DNA of 42,154 nt from Lachnospiraceae bacterium (GTDB lineage: Bacteria; Bacillota; Clostridia; Lachnospirales; Lachnospiraceae). The stretch spans positions 1-42,154 of the forward strand of contig JAEEXG010000018.1 of the NCBI GenBank assembly GCA_016291405.1. Direction: 5' to 3'. A model generated the notes under the pieces. It made no database searches, had not been told where the DNA came from, and worked only from the letters and a program-made list of their open reading frames with translations. The position numbers and the translations under genes were made by a program. Of this stretch, positions 1-8,838 are shown one piece after another; position 1 is the stretch's first letter, and the number at the start of each line of letters is the position of its first letter.

Positions 1-152
1 AAGATTAACTTTGGCTAATCTTTCCCGTTTACTGTTTCTTGGGTAGTTTGTTTTTTGTCTGTTCTCTCAGACCTCTGAAATTCTCAAAGATTTTCAGGGT
101 TGCATTGTTGTTCGATTGTCAATGTTCTGTGTTGCTCTCTCTTAGCGGCAAC
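1..152 (-). other. Leader region of an rRNA operon (16S gene expected just outside the window)
   Basis: No ORF with a good start lies here. Read on the minus strand, the stretch follows a very strong promoter (159-187). It has the look of a pre-16S leader: a CTGAAA/TTTCAG inverted repeat around 72-97 next to an AATCTTTGAGAA box-A-like segment, then an AT-rich run to the window edge. No 16S sequence is visible, so the rRNA assignment is inference from promoter type and leader composition. Confidence 0.6.
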
Positions 153-158
153 GTTGAT

Positions 159-187
159 ATATTAGCACTCACGCGCAGCCGAGTCAA
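159..187 (-). promoter_or_regulatory. Strong sigma-A promoter, probably for an rRNA operon
   Basis: On the minus strand there is TTGACT (182-187), exactly 17 nt, then TAATAT (159-164). Transcription would start near 152 and run off the left edge. The spacer is GC-rich, as in stringently controlled stable-RNA promoters. No protein gene follows it inside the window. Confidence 0.7.
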
Positions 188-234
188 GCATTATTTTTTC
201 TTTTTTTAAACTTTTTTCTAAGTTTATTTCAGAA

Positions 235-262
235 AAATTCCACCGCCATAGCGGTGGAATTT
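235..262 (-). terminator. Intrinsic terminator of the dnaX-to-carboxypeptidase operon
   Basis: A perfect 12-bp stem (AAATTCCACCGC, 235-246, with 251-262) and a CATA loop are followed on the minus strand by a short T run. It lies about 60 nt after the last gene of the operon and before the rRNA promoter. Confidence 0.85.
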
Positions 263-324
263 AATAATATCTTTATTTAGGGATTTTGTCAACATCTTTT
301 CTTTTAAAAAACGTGATATTTACG

Positions 325-1350
325 CTATTTTAATTCCATATCAATCTTTAAATCGTTTTCCTTGGCAAAGACCTTTGCGAAGCCTCCGCTGACAATTGGT
401 ATCATAGGAGATAAATGTCCTAAATCTACATCCATTATTATAGGTACATTGTACTTTTCCAAAATGCCCGTTACGGCGTCGTGGCAATTGAATCCGTCAA
501 ACTCGTCTTTATAGTTGTAAGGTCTTCCTATTAAAAATCCTTTGACGTATTTAAACCATCCGGCATTCTCCATTTGCCAAAGGGACCTTCTTATGCTCAT
601 TACGTTTAAATCACAGCTTTCCAAAAACCAGATAAAACCGTCTTCTTTATACTTTTCCAAAAAGTCTTTGGTCTTATCAAATTTGGTGCCAAGAAGTACG
701 GAAAGAATGTCCATACAGCCGCCGATTAATCTTCCGGAAAAAGAAGCCTCTTTTTCTTTCCAGCAAACAACCTGCTTGTAAGGCTCGGTGATATTAAAAG
801 GAGCAAGATAATCTCCCTCTTTTTCTACGCCTTCTTCTTCCCATCCGTCATAATTGGTAAAGCTAAGCTTTTCTCCTTTTAATAAAGAAAATGCATCATT
901 TATTGCAGGGTGCCATTTTCTCATGCCAAAGTCAGTAACGCAGGGGCCGTAAATAGCTGCCGTGTCACATAAGGTAGGCAAAAGAAATGATAAGTTTGTA
1001 TTATCGGAATAACCGATAAACCACTTGGGCTTTGCTTTTTTTATAGCCTCAAAGTCAACAAATGGTATATCTTCGCACATAAGCTCACCGCCGCCTACAG
1101 ACATAACAATGTCACTTCTATTATTAATAAAGAAGTCATTTATTTCTTCGGCACACTTTTCGGGAGTGTTGCTCTTTCCGATTCCTTCACTTAGTCTGCA
1201 ATTAGGGCCTTCCACGGTTTTATAGCCTGCTTCTTTAAATATCTTTAAAGCATTGTCAAATCGGGAAGCATAGGGTTCTGTTGCTTCTCCGAAGGAAGGA
1301 GCTATAAATCCTATGGTACCGCCTTCTTTTAAAAATTCAGGATATCTCAT
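325..1350 (-). CDS. LD-carboxypeptidase / MccF-like serine peptidase (family S66)
   Basis: 341 aa. Family S66 enzymes cleave the L,D-bond of muropeptide tetrapeptides during cell-wall recycling, or hydrolyse microcin C-type nucleotide peptides (MccF branch). The Ser-Glu-His triad is visible: Ser115 in GYSDNT, Glu244 in WFLES and His312 in DLGHLSP. An N-terminal GxIGFIAPS strand fits the family. There is no signal peptide, so it should act in the cytoplasm. It is the last gene of the dnaX operon, 1 nt after the CvpA-family gene. The length and the FLES/GHLSP context resemble MccF-type members as much as LdcA, so recycling and peptide-antibiotic resistance are both possible. Confidence 0.85.
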   Translation of the reverse strand: MRYPEFLKEGGTIGFIAPSFGEATEPYASRFDNALKIFKEAGYKTVEGPNCRLSEGIGKSNTPEKCAEEINDFFINNRSDIVMSVGGGELMCEDIPFVDFEAIKKAKPKWFIGYSDNTNLSFLLPTLCDTAAIYGPCVTDFGMRKWHPAINDAFSLLKGEKLSFTNYDGWEEEGVEKEGDYLAPFNITEPYKQVVCWKEKEASFSGRLIGGCMDILSVLLGTKFDKTKDFLEKYKEDGFIWFLESCDLNVMSIRRSLWQMENAGWFKYVKGFLIGRPYNYKDEFDGFNCHDAVTGILEKYNVPIIMDVDLGHLSPMIPIVSGGFAKVFAKENDLKIDMELK

Positions 1351-1351
1351 T

Positions 1352-1891
1352 TTACATTCCCAATTTTTCCCAGATGTTTATATCGCCTAAGGTCTTACTG
1401 AAGTTTGCAACAATTGAAAACATGTAGTTGTATCTGTAAAGGAACTTCATAACAAAGTTACTTCTTACACAATCCATAATCCACTTTTCAAAGGCTCCGA
1501 TATCAAGAACCATGATAAGGCAGTAGATTGCCCATACAAGAATCAAAGTTTCGATAATGGCAAGGGGTATCCCCAAAAGCTTGTTTACAAGGTTTACTCC
1601 GGGAAGCTTTGCAATAATCTTCATTGTTGTGAAAGCAAGGTTGAAAATCTTATAAATAATAACAAGTAAAAGAATAAGAATTATGGTGATGATAAATATT
1701 ACTCTTTGCGAATCAAAGTATTGTCTTACGGCAAAAGCAATAAGCATCACCAAAATTGAAGCAAGTATCATTGATACTACGCCGCATACTTCTTTTACTG
1801 CGCCTTTTCTAACTGCAAATATTATTCTGATTACAAGAAACGCGATCAAAATAAAAAAAGGCAAGTTAACTAAAATCCAGTTCATTTCCAT
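1352..1891 (-). CDS. CvpA-family membrane protein
   Basis: 179 aa with four hydrophobic segments (about 8-30, 36-56, 63-88 and 108-130) and an amphipathic tail. The RKGAVKEVCG stretch after the first segment and the PGVNLVNKLLGIPLA stretch before the last match the CvpA (colicin V production) family, which is a small integral membrane protein of poorly defined function. It sits 9 nt after the DUF5711-like gene and 1 nt before the carboxypeptidase gene, so it is co-transcribed with them. The family call is moderately secure and no function can be claimed. Confidence 0.7.
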   Translation of the reverse strand: MEMNWILVNLPFFILIAFLVIRIIFAVRKGAVKEVCGVVSMILASILVMLIAFAVRQYFDSQRVIFIITIILILLLVIIYKIFNLAFTTMKIIAKLPGVNLVNKLLGIPLAIIETLILVWAIYCLIMVLDIGAFEKWIMDCVRSNFVMKFLYRYNYMFSIVANFSKTLGDINIWEKLGM

Positions 1892-1900
1892 TTCCCCTTT

Positions 1901-3118
1901 TTATTTAAATTCCACCGTGTCGATGGTATCTTGTGTAACACACACAAATCTGTTTGAAACAGTTGTGGGAAGCACCAGCACTACGGGCTTTTCGTATTGT
2001 CCTTCATACTTTGGCGCTCCGTTATATGTTCCTATATATAAATTGGTGTCTCCGTAAAGCATCACCATTCCGTTTCCCAAAGAAACATTTGAGTAGTCAA
2101 AATCAAATTCTTTTTCAGATTTCTTCTGACCCTTATTATCATATAGCTCAAGGCGATACTTTGATGAGTGGTCTGAATCCCTGTAAATAACTGCAAAAGC
2201 ATCCTTTGCAGTATACACGGAAACTATCTCATCGTTTACTATCATTTCGGAAATACTTACAGGCTTATGTGCTCCCGAATACACGCTTATTCTTTCATTA
2301 GAAACAGCAATTGCAGTTTCATCATTAAGAAAATGCACGCTTGGAACAAGGCAGTTTGTGTAATTGTATCCGCTTACGTAATTATCGATGTTATTCTGAC
2401 CTACGGGGCCAAAGTTATAAAAGGCCACGCTGCTTTTTACATCATCACAATCTACATAATAATAAGAAACGCACACAAGCTCTCCGTTTGGAGAAATATC
2501 CAAAGTCAAAGGATAGCCGCTTTTTTCCATGGTGGTTCTAAAATATGCGATTGTGGTGCCGTTTAAGTCGTATAAATAAATCCATGTAACAGATGTATCT
2601 TCAAGCACTGCTGCCACGTATCCTTTTGAAGAAGTGGCAATTTTTCTTATTGGCATATCCGTTTTTACAGATCCCACTTCACCGCTTGATTTCTGCACAT
2701 AAATTACATTTCCGCCGTAGTCTGCAAATGCAACTGTATCATCGCACTTTGCTATCATGGGGCTTTGCATATCAAAGGTCTGGTTCCAAAGCAGATTTCC
2801 GCTTCCGTCAATGGCATTGGCTCCATCCTTACTGTAAGTTAATATGCTGTCACCGAAGGTTTTGGTAACCGTAGCATCCAAAGTTTCATGCTTTACGCTT
2901 CCGACTATTGTATATGTGGAATAGGTCTTTGTCTGTACGTAGATGTAATACGCAAGTCCCAAAGCCGCCACAACAACAACGGAAAGAAGGATTCTGTAAA
3001 GGCGCCCAAACTTTTTCTTTCTGTCAAAGCGCCTTATTTTTTCCATGCCGGTTTCTTCTTTTGCACCGCCGAAATAAACTATTTTATTGTCCTTAGGGTT
3101 TACAGGTTTATTTCTCAA
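1901..3118 (-). CDS. Membrane-anchored beta-propeller-like protein (DUF5711-like)
   Basis: 405 aa. A basic cytoplasmic N-terminus (about 40 aa rich in Lys/Arg) is followed by one transmembrane helix at about 40-62. A long extracytoplasmic domain then carries repeated short strands ending in ILTYSKDG, VAFADYGG, VAAVLED and VCVSYYY, as in WD40/quinoprotein-like propellers. I recognise this as resembling the Lachnospiraceae family DUF5711, whose function is unknown. The start overlaps the galM stop by 4 nt (ATGA), which indicates translational coupling. Confidence 0.65.
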   Translation of the reverse strand: MRNKPVNPKDNKIVYFGGAKEETGMEKIRRFDRKKKFGRLYRILLSVVVVAALGLAYYIYVQTKTYSTYTIVGSVKHETLDATVTKTFGDSILTYSKDGANAIDGSGNLLWNQTFDMQSPMIAKCDDTVAFADYGGNVIYVQKSSGEVGSVKTDMPIRKIATSSKGYVAAVLEDTSVTWIYLYDLNGTTIAYFRTTMEKSGYPLTLDISPNGELVCVSYYYVDCDDVKSSVAFYNFGPVGQNNIDNYVSGYNYTNCLVPSVHFLNDETAIAVSNERISVYSGAHKPVSISEMIVNDEIVSVYTAKDAFAVIYRDSDHSSKYRLELYDNKGQKKSEKEFDFDYSNVSLGNGMVMLYGDTNLYIGTYNGAPKYEGQYEKPVVLVLPTTVSNRFVCVTQDTIDTVEFK

Positions 3119-4149
3119 AACTTATATATTGTCTCCGAATCATAATCATTTCCGGGTCCGAATACGCATGAAGGGAAGTTTGCGTTGTGGATGGTATCCG
3201 GATAGAACTGAGTCTCTAAGCAAAGAGCGCTTCTCTTTGTGTACTTAGCGCCTTCCTTACCTTCCTGGTCTGCAATAAAGTTTCCTGCGTAGAACTGAAC
3301 GCCGGGAAGATTTGAATAAACATCCATCTGTCTCTTTGCTTCGGGAGTTGTAACCGTAGCAATGTGTCTTAAGCTCTTATCATAACCGTCAACTACAAAG
3401 TTGTGGTCGTATCCGCCTGTAAGAACAAGCTGCTCAAAGTTATCATCGATGTTATCGCCCACTCTTCTTCCGTTTGTGAAATCCATTACGGTTCCTTTAA
3501 CGGTTGCGATTTCACCTGTGGGAATAGCGCCCGCAACAACAGGTGTGTAGTTTGAAGCATCAAGCTTAAGCACATGGTTTAAAATGCTCTTTCCGCTCTT
3601 TGCGCCCGCAAGGTTAAAGTATGAATGATTTGTAGGGTTAATCAAAGCATTTTTATCACTTACAGCGTTGTAATGAAGGATGAGCTCATTCTTATCTGTA
3701 AGAGTGTAAGTCATTGTAAACTTAATGTTTCCGGGAAATCCTAATTCTTTATCTTTGTATTCGTATGTAAATTTAACGGAATTGTTTCCTTCTTCGTAGT
3801 CCCAAACCTGCTTATGTGCGCCCTTGTCAACATGGCTGTGAAGGTTATTGGGGCCATCGTTAACATCAACTTTGTATTCCACTCCGTCGATTGTAAACTT
3901 AGCATCTTTAATTCTGTTTGCGCTTGGTGCGATTACTGCGCCAAAGAAACTGGGATTAACTTCATAGGGTGCAAGTGTGTCAAATCCCAAAACAACGTCA
4001 TCAACTTTTCCGTCCGCATCGGGAACCAAAAGCTTTGTAAGAATGCATCCGTAGTTAATAACTTCCGCCTGCATTTTGTTTGCATTTATCAAAGTAAATG
4101 CGTATACTTCTTTTCCGTCTTTTGTGGTACCAAATAATCTTTTGCTCAT
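3115..4149 (-). CDS. galM: Aldose 1-epimerase (mutarotase)
   Basis: 344 aa. It interconverts alpha and beta anomers of galactose and glucose in the cytoplasm and feeds the Leloir pathway. Family residues are present: His104 in NNLHSH, His175 in NPTNHSYFNL (general acid) and Glu312 in ALCLETQFYPD (general base). The length is normal and there is no signal peptide. It sits 13 nt after recR and overlaps the next gene by 4 nt. Being carried in a DNA replication/repair operon rather than with gal genes suggests housekeeping expression. Confidence 0.93.
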   Translation of the reverse strand: MSKRLFGTTKDGKEVYAFTLINANKMQAEVINYGCILTKLLVPDADGKVDDVVLGFDTLAPYEVNPSFFGAVIAPSANRIKDAKFTIDGVEYKVDVNDGPNNLHSHVDKGAHKQVWDYEEGNNSVKFTYEYKDKELGFPGNIKFTMTYTLTDKNELILHYNAVSDKNALINPTNHSYFNLAGAKSGKSILNHVLKLDASNYTPVVAGAIPTGEIATVKGTVMDFTNGRRVGDNIDDNFEQLVLTGGYDHNFVVDGYDKSLRHIATVTTPEAKRQMDVYSNLPGVQFYAGNFIADQEGKEGAKYTKRSALCLETQFYPDTIHNANFPSCVFGPGNDYDSETIYKF

Positions 4150-4162
4150 GCTATCCTCCGTT

Positions 4163-4759
4163 TTATAATTCTACGCGCCCTTCCAAAGCACGAAGAAGGG
4201 TTACTTCGTCAATGTACTCTAAGTCTCCTCCTACAGGAACGCCGCTTGCAATTCTTGAAACTTTGATTCCCGAAGGCTTTATTAGTTTGCTTATGTACAT
4301 GGCTGTCGTCTCGCCCTCTAAGCTTGAATTTGTGGCAATGATAACTTCTTTAACATCGCCCTCTAAGCGCTTAATCAATTCTTTTAATTTAATGTCTCCC
4401 GGGCCTATTCCAAGCATTGGTGAAATAGCTCCGTGAAGCACATGATACACTCCGTTAAACCTGCCTGTTTTTTCGTAGGCCGCAAGGTCTCTTGGAGTCT
4501 CCACCACCATGATTACCGATTGATCTCTGTTGGGATTTGAACAAATAGGGCAAATTTCTTTATCCGTAAGTGTGTAACAGCACTTACAATAACGTACATT
4601 TTTCCTTGCCTCTATCATGGTGTTTGCAAGGCGCTCCACCTTTTCTTCGGGAATTCCGATTAAGTGAAAAGCAAGCCTTTGCGCGGATTTTGAGCCTATG
4701 CCCGGAAGCTGCGACAATTCTTCGATTAACTTGTTAATCTGTCCGCCGTAAAGATTCAT
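4163..4759 (-). CDS. recR: Recombination mediator RecR
   Basis: 198 aa, the usual length. RecR acts with RecO (and RecF) to load RecA on gapped DNA. Visible elements are the N-terminal helix-hairpin-helix ([16 protein letters not shown], about 18-33), a four-Cys zinc finger (Cys58, Cys61, Cys70, Cys73) and a Toprim domain starting VVETPRD (Glu87) with the conserved [12 protein letters not shown] stretch. Its ATG overlaps the ybaB stop by one base (TAATG), so it is translationally coupled. Confidence 0.97.
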   Translation of the reverse strand: MNLYGGQINKLIEELSQLPGIGSKSAQRLAFHLIGIPEEKVERLANTMIEARKNVRYCKCCYTLTDKEICPICSNPNRDQSVIMVVETPRDLAAYEKTGRFNGVYHVLHGAISPMLGIGPGDIKLKELIKRLEGDVKEVIIATNSSLEGETTAMYISKLIKPSGIKVSRIASGVPVGGDLEYIDEVTLLRALEGRVEL

Positions 4760-5103
4760 TAGAATCCAAAACCTCCGAGACCGCCGGTCATTTTACCCAT
4801 AACCTTTGAGTTTTCTTCATCAACCTGTGAAAGAGCTTCATTGGTTGCTGCAACGATAAGATCCTGAAGCATTTCAACATCATCGGGATCTACCACTTCT
4901 TTTGAAATTTCTACGCTCTTAATAACCTTGGCACCTGTAACGGTTACAGAAACCGCACCGCCTCCTGCCTTAGCTGTAAATTCCTTTGTCTCAAGTTCTT
5001 TCTGGCTTTCTTCCATCTGACGCTGCATTCTCTGAGCCTGCTTCATCAAATTATTCATATTGCCGGGCATTCCGCCTCCCGGAAATCCACCTCTTTTTGC
5101 CAT
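4759..5103 (-). CDS. ybaB: YbaB/EbfC-family nucleoid-associated protein
   Basis: 114 aa. This small dimeric DNA-binding protein is almost always encoded between dnaX and recR. It has a Gly/Met-rich N-terminus, a Gln-rich helix ([18 protein letters not shown], about 20-37) and the conserved [15 protein letters not shown] strand pair. It lies 12 nt after dnaX, with a good ribosome site (AGGAGG) in front. The exact role is not settled; DNA bridging or help to RecR is proposed for the family. Confidence 0.93.
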   Translation of the reverse strand: MAKRGGFPGGGMPGNMNNLMKQAQRMQRQMEESQKELETKEFTAKAGGGAVSVTVTGAKVIKSVEISKEVVDPDDVEMLQDLIVAATNEALSQVDEENSKVMGKMTGGLGGFGF

Positions 5104-5115
5104 TTTATTTTCCTC

Positions 5116-6699
5116 CTAGTCTTCTTCTTCTATTAAAACACCATCAAACATGGATAACAGATTGGGATATGATGATTCAAAATGAACCTCATCTTTTGCA
5201 AGTTCAACCTTTACCTCAATTTGTTTTCCGGCGATTCTTTCTATTGTTTCTTTTAAGTCTCTGAAGTTTTCTTCCGCATGAGCCTTTGTTGTTTCGTTGG
5301 TGGTATCAAAGTATTCTTTGCAGATCTGATTTGAAAATACCAAAAGCAATTCTCCTTCCGCTCCAAGTGAAGGTTTCGCGTTCTTTATAAATGAGCGGTG
5401 TGAAGAATCAAGCTCTGCGATTATTTTTCTCCAGTTTGAAACTACAAGCTTAATGTCTTCCGGAACGGATTTTGGAAGCTCTGCAGGCTTAACGGTTTCT
5501 TTAACCGGAGCACTTTCCGTAGGTGCGGCAGAAGAAACCATAACGCCTTTTTCAAGCTTTTCTTCAAGACTTCTGATTCTTGGAACGATAGAATCTTCTT
5601 TAGCCTCCATCTGAGGGCAACAAAGCTTTACAAGTGCCACTTCCACCAAAACACGTTTGTTTGACGCATAACGGATTTGGTTTGTAAGTTCTCCGAATAC
5701 TCTTATATATCTTATTATGGCCGCAGGGTCCACAATTCTTGCTTCATCTTCAAGTTTCTTTAAGGCTTCTTTTGACATGTCTGCAATTACCGAAATATCG
5801 TCTGAAGTCTTTGCTAAAAGAAGATTTCTTAAATACCAGGTTAAATCCGATACAAATTGAGAAATCTCTCTTCCTTCCATGATTGCGTTTTCCAAAAGCT
5901 TTATGGCACTTGATACGTCTCCTGCAATAATGGCTCTTGTAAGGTTACTGAATGCTTCGCTATCCGATGCGCCAAGCACATCAAACACCATTTCATAGGT
6001 AAGCTTTTTACCAAAGTTAAATGCCAAGCACTGGTCTAAAATACTTAAGGCATCACGCATGGCTCCGTCTGCGGATTTTGCGATATAGCGAATTGCGTCA
6101 TCTTCAGCTTCCAAGCCTTCAACTTTTAAAAGCTCTGTTATTCTTCCCACAATGTCATCAACGCCGATTCTCTTAAAATCGTATCTTTGACATCTTGAAA
6201 GAATGGTGACGGGAAGCTTGTGAACTTCCGTTGTAGCCAAAATAAACACTACGTATGACGGCGGCTCTTCCAATGTTTTTAAAAGCGCATTAAAAGCACC
6301 GATGGAGAGCATGTGCACTTCATCGATGATGTAAACTTTATATCTTCCTTCTGTAGGGGGATATTGAACTTCTTCGACTATCTGACGAATGTTATCTACA
6401 CCGTTATTTGAAGCCGCATCGATTTCGATTACGTTCATGCTTGAATCCGATTGAATCGCTTTACAGGAAGCACACTCCATGCAAGGATCTTCGCCGTTTC
6501 TGTGCTCACAGTTAATTGCCTTTGCAAAAAGCTTGGCAACGGAAGTTTTACCCGTTCCTCTTGTGCCGCAGAAAAGATAAGCGTGGCCTATCCTGTCTGA
6601 TTTAATCTGATTTCTTAATGTAGTAACAATATGATCTTGTCCCTTCACATCTTCAAACCGTGATGGCCTGAATTTACGATACATCGCTGTGTAAGACAT
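5116..6699 (-). CDS. dnaX: DNA polymerase III subunit gamma/tau
   Basis: 527 aa. It is the ATPase of the clamp loader. It shows Walker A GTRGTGKTS (45-53), four zinc-binding Cys (64, 73, 76, 79), Walker B DEVH (126-129) and the SRC sensor motif (168-170). These are followed by the clamp-loader helical region and a C-terminal tau-like part from about 380 that contacts the polymerase. It is the first gene of a seven-gene operon. A good promoter lies 77 nt upstream. No 4.5S RNA gene is visible between promoter and gene, although many Firmicutes carry one near dnaX. Confidence 0.96.
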   Translation of the reverse strand: MSYTAMYRKFRPSRFEDVKGQDHIVTTLRNQIKSDRIGHAYLFCGTRGTGKTSVAKLFAKAINCEHRNGEDPCMECASCKAIQSDSSMNVIEIDAASNNGVDNIRQIVEEVQYPPTEGRYKVYIIDEVHMLSIGAFNALLKTLEEPPSYVVFILATTEVHKLPVTILSRCQRYDFKRIGVDDIVGRITELLKVEGLEAEDDAIRYIAKSADGAMRDALSILDQCLAFNFGKKLTYEMVFDVLGASDSEAFSNLTRAIIAGDVSSAIKLLENAIMEGREISQFVSDLTWYLRNLLLAKTSDDISVIADMSKEALKKLEDEARIVDPAAIIRYIRVFGELTNQIRYASNKRVLVEVALVKLCCPQMEAKEDSIVPRIRSLEEKLEKGVMVSSAAPTESAPVKETVKPAELPKSVPEDIKLVVSNWRKIIAELDSSHRSFIKNAKPSLGAEGELLLVFSNQICKEYFDTTNETTKAHAEENFRDLKETIERIAGKQIEVKVELAKDEVHFESSYPNLLSMFDGVLIEEED

Positions 6700-6775
6700 T
6701 TAGAATACCCCTGTCTTTTTATTCTAAGAAAATGATTCCCTTGTCTAGGCTTGCATAGTAGCCCATTCTTTTATG

Positions 6776-6804
6776 ATTATACTTTATTTTTTGGTCTATC
6801 TCAA
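6776..6804 (-). promoter_or_regulatory. Promoter of the dnaX operon
   Basis: On the minus strand TTGAGA (6799-6804), 17 nt, TATAAT (6776-6781). The expected start near 6769 gives a leader of about 70 nt before dnaX. It is back to back with the tRNA-Ser promoter, about 40 nt apart. Confidence 0.8.
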
Positions 6805-6843
6805 CCTAAATAAAGCTTAAAGAAACTGTCTCCTACAATACGG

Positions 6844-6873
6844 TTGACATTGCATTTTGAGCTGGCTTATAAT
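6844..6873 (+). promoter_or_regulatory. Consensus promoter of the tRNA-Ser gene
   Basis: TTGACA (6844-6849), 18 nt, TATAAT (6868-6873). Both hexamers match the sigma-A consensus exactly. The expected start near 6880 leaves a 5' leader of about 18 nt before the mature tRNA. Confidence 0.85.
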
Positions 6874-6898
6874 TACGTAGTTGAAAAAATAAACACTT

Positions 6899-6985
6899 GG
6901 AGTCGTATCGAAGCGGTCATAACGGGGCGCACTCGAAATGCGTTTGCCCTTTTTGGGCACGAGGGTTCGAATCCCTCCGACTCCG
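6899..6985 (+). tRNA. tRNA-Ser, anticodon CGA
   Basis: Acceptor stem GGAGTCG/CGACTCC, with a D-arm of three pairs. The anticodon arm is GCGCA-CTCGAAA-TGCGT, so the anticodon is CGA and reads UCG. The long variable arm TTGCCC-TTTTT-GGGCA marks class II tRNAs. The T-arm is GAGGG-TTCGAAT-CCCTC and the discriminator base is G, as expected for Ser. CCA is not encoded. It stands alone with its own promoter and terminator and diverges from dnaX. Confidence 0.95.
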
Positions 6986-6989
6986 CTAA

Positions 6990-7024
6990 AAAAACCTCTC
7001 AAGAATTTATCTTGAGAGGTTTTT
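6990..7024. terminator. Two-way terminator between tRNA-Ser and the antiporter operon
   Basis: A 14-bp stem (AAAAACCTCTCAAG, 6990-7003, with 7011-7024) and a 7-nt loop. Outer A and T runs make U-tracts in both directions, so it should end the tRNA transcript on plus and the antiporter operon on minus. Confidence 0.9.
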
Positions 7025-7026
7025 AT

Positions 7027-8838
7027 TTATCTTAAATATACTATGTAAAGAATGAAGAAAAGCATTAAGAATACTCCGAGGCAAGCTAGTATCAATCCAA
7101 AGGATAGGCTTCTTTTTGCCAAAGAAACATTTTCCTGTCTTTCCATTGATTTAAGCGCCATCTTGTGTTCGTAGTCGTACTTGACTTCTTCGTGCTTTAG
7201 CTTTGCATTCACCACATCAACCGTATGTCCGAAAAGATGCGTAAATATGGTGCCTTCATAGTTCTTTTCTTTTAAAGGAAGGTCTTTATACATAGTCTTT
7301 CTTAAGAACACAACGGTTGAATCAATCATATTGTCTAAGATTCTCATTTCAAATCCAAGCACATGAGTCGAAAATGTTCCAAAGAAAGGCTTATAAACCT
7401 TTTCTTCCAAATCAAGCCACTTAGGCCACATATCAAGGTATCTTTTATCCATTAACAAAAGCCTTACCATTGCAAAGTAAAGGAAAATTCCTATCGCAAT
7501 TGATATAAAGCTTCCTTTTAAAACATGCAAAGCATAGAAAGTGTACTCATCTTTTATAGAAATTATTATTCCCAAAGCAAGTACACATATTGAAGGAATG
7601 ATGACTGCTGCCCTTTGAAGCATTCCCATGTAGGGCTTTTTCTCTAAGTATCCGGCCATCACTTTTTCATCTTCGTTTCTTTCAACAAACACGCACACAA
7701 AGAGCTTTAGCATGTAGCAAAGGGTGCATCCACCTGAGAACAAGAATAAGCACTCAACGCTCTTAAGCAAAAGCTTGCTTCCCAACACGCCTCCGATTTC
7801 AAGTAAAGCTTCGTGCATTCCTGTCTTTGATAAGAATCCCAAAAATCCCGGCACACCTGCCAAAGATAATGCTCCCAAGGCAAAAGAAACCGCAAGGAAA
7901 GGCTTGTTTTTACCAAAGCCCCTAATGGAATTTAGGTCAAGCTTATGTACATTTTGATATATTACGCCTGCTACCAGGAATACGCAGATCTTTACAAAGG
8001 TGTGGTTAACCATGTGAAGAAGTGTTCCGTATCTTGCCATCTTACCTTCTTCGCTAAGTAAAACAGAAACTGCAATTCCCACAATTATAAACCCAATCTG
8101 AGATACCGATGAGCAGGCAAGAGTTCTCTTTATATCTATGCTAAATAATGCCAAAAGTGCGCCAAGCACCATGGTGGTAAGTCCGATTGCAAGCACAAAG
8201 CAGCCCCAAAGAGCGTCCCCTTCAAATATATAGAAGCTTACAATCATGATTCCGTAGATACCTGTCTTTGTAAGGACACCTGAAAGAAGTGCAGACGCGG
8301 GAGCGGGAGCTACGGGGTGAGCCTTCGGAAGCCAGATGTGGATAGGGAAGGCACCGGCCTTTGCGGAAAATCCAAAGAACATGCAAAATGCCGCCGCATA
8401 CAATCTTCCTTTTCCGTACTTTCCGCCTGTAGCGCAGGCTTCTTTTAAAGATGCTAAGTCAAGGGTTCCAACATTTGTATAAAGTAAAAGTATGCCCATT
8501 AAGAGCACAAGTCCTCCGATTACAGCAACCGCCATGTAGGTATCGGCAGCTTTAAGGGCTTTTTCGTTTTCTTCCTGAGCCACCCACACATAAGAGGCAA
8601 AAGACATGGTTTCAAAGAACATAAAGAGTGTAAACAAATCACCTGCCGCAAACACTCCGAGGGTTGCAATCAAAGTGATTATGCTAAATACATAGAATCT
8701 TCCTTGGTGCTTTTCTTTTCCAAGATATCTTGGTGCGAAAATTAAGCACATAGTCCATGCGAACAAAGAAACCGCCATGTATAAAATTTTAAATCCATCA
8801 AGTGCGAAGGATACGCCAAATCCGAATAAAGAATTCAT
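7027..8838 (-). CDS. NuoL/MrpA-type proton-conducting antiporter subunit (terminal, with C-terminal extension)
   Basis: 603 aa, the longest of four paralogous antiporter-like subunits in this operon. The core (about 1-410) is the proton-conducting transporter fold of complex I NuoL/M/N and MrpA/D. Channel residues are Glu76 (FFETMSF), Lys160 with FPIHIWLPKAH, Lys191, and His279/Lys283 (NHTFVK), plus Lys in GFLGFLSK. Beyond the core are extra hydrophobic segments, a charged cytoplasmic stretch (about 540-575) and a last transmembrane helix, resembling the NuoL lateral helix that clamps neighbouring subunits. Its ATG overlaps the previous stop by one base (TAATG). It is the last gene before the terminator. 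The distal position suggests the outer end of the complex. Confidence 0.85.
   Translation of the reverse strand: MNSLFGFGVSFALDGFKILYMAVSLFAWTMCLIFAPRYLGKEKHQGRFYVFSIITLIATLGVFAAGDLFTLFMFFETMSFASYVWVAQEENEKALKAADTYMAVAVIGGLVLLMGILLLYTNVGTLDLASLKEACATGGKYGKGRLYAAAFCMFFGFSAKAGAFPIHIWLPKAHPVAPAPASALLSGVLTKTGIYGIMIVSFYIFEGDALWGCFVLAIGLTTMVLGALLALFSIDIKRTLACSSVSQIGFIIVGIAVSVLLSEEGKMARYGTLLHMVNHTFVKICVFLVAGVIYQNVHKLDLNSIRGFGKNKPFLAVSFALGALSLAGVPGFLGFLSKTGMHEALLEIGGVLGSKLLLKSVECLFLFSGGCTLCYMLKLFVCVFVERNEDEKVMAGYLEKKPYMGMLQRAAVIIPSICVLALGIIISIKDEYTFYALHVLKGSFISIAIGIFLYFAMVRLLLMDKRYLDMWPKWLDLEEKVYKPFFGTFSTHVLGFEMRILDNMIDSTVVFLRKTMYKDLPLKEKNYEGTIFTHLFGHTVDVVNAKLKHEEVKYDYEHKMALKSMERQENVSLAKRSLSFGLILACLGVFLMLFFILYIVYLR

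Noticed and set aside
1683-2190. Overlapping plus-strand open frames opposite the CvpA and DUF5711-like genes
   Set aside because: They are antisense to well-supported genes, lack ribosome sites and show no family features.
6700-6840. A possible 4.5S/SRP RNA gene upstream of dnaX, as in many Firmicutes
   Set aside because: No SRP Alu or helix-8 type motif (GNAR loop with the usual flanks) could be found; the stretch is AT-rich promoter and leader.
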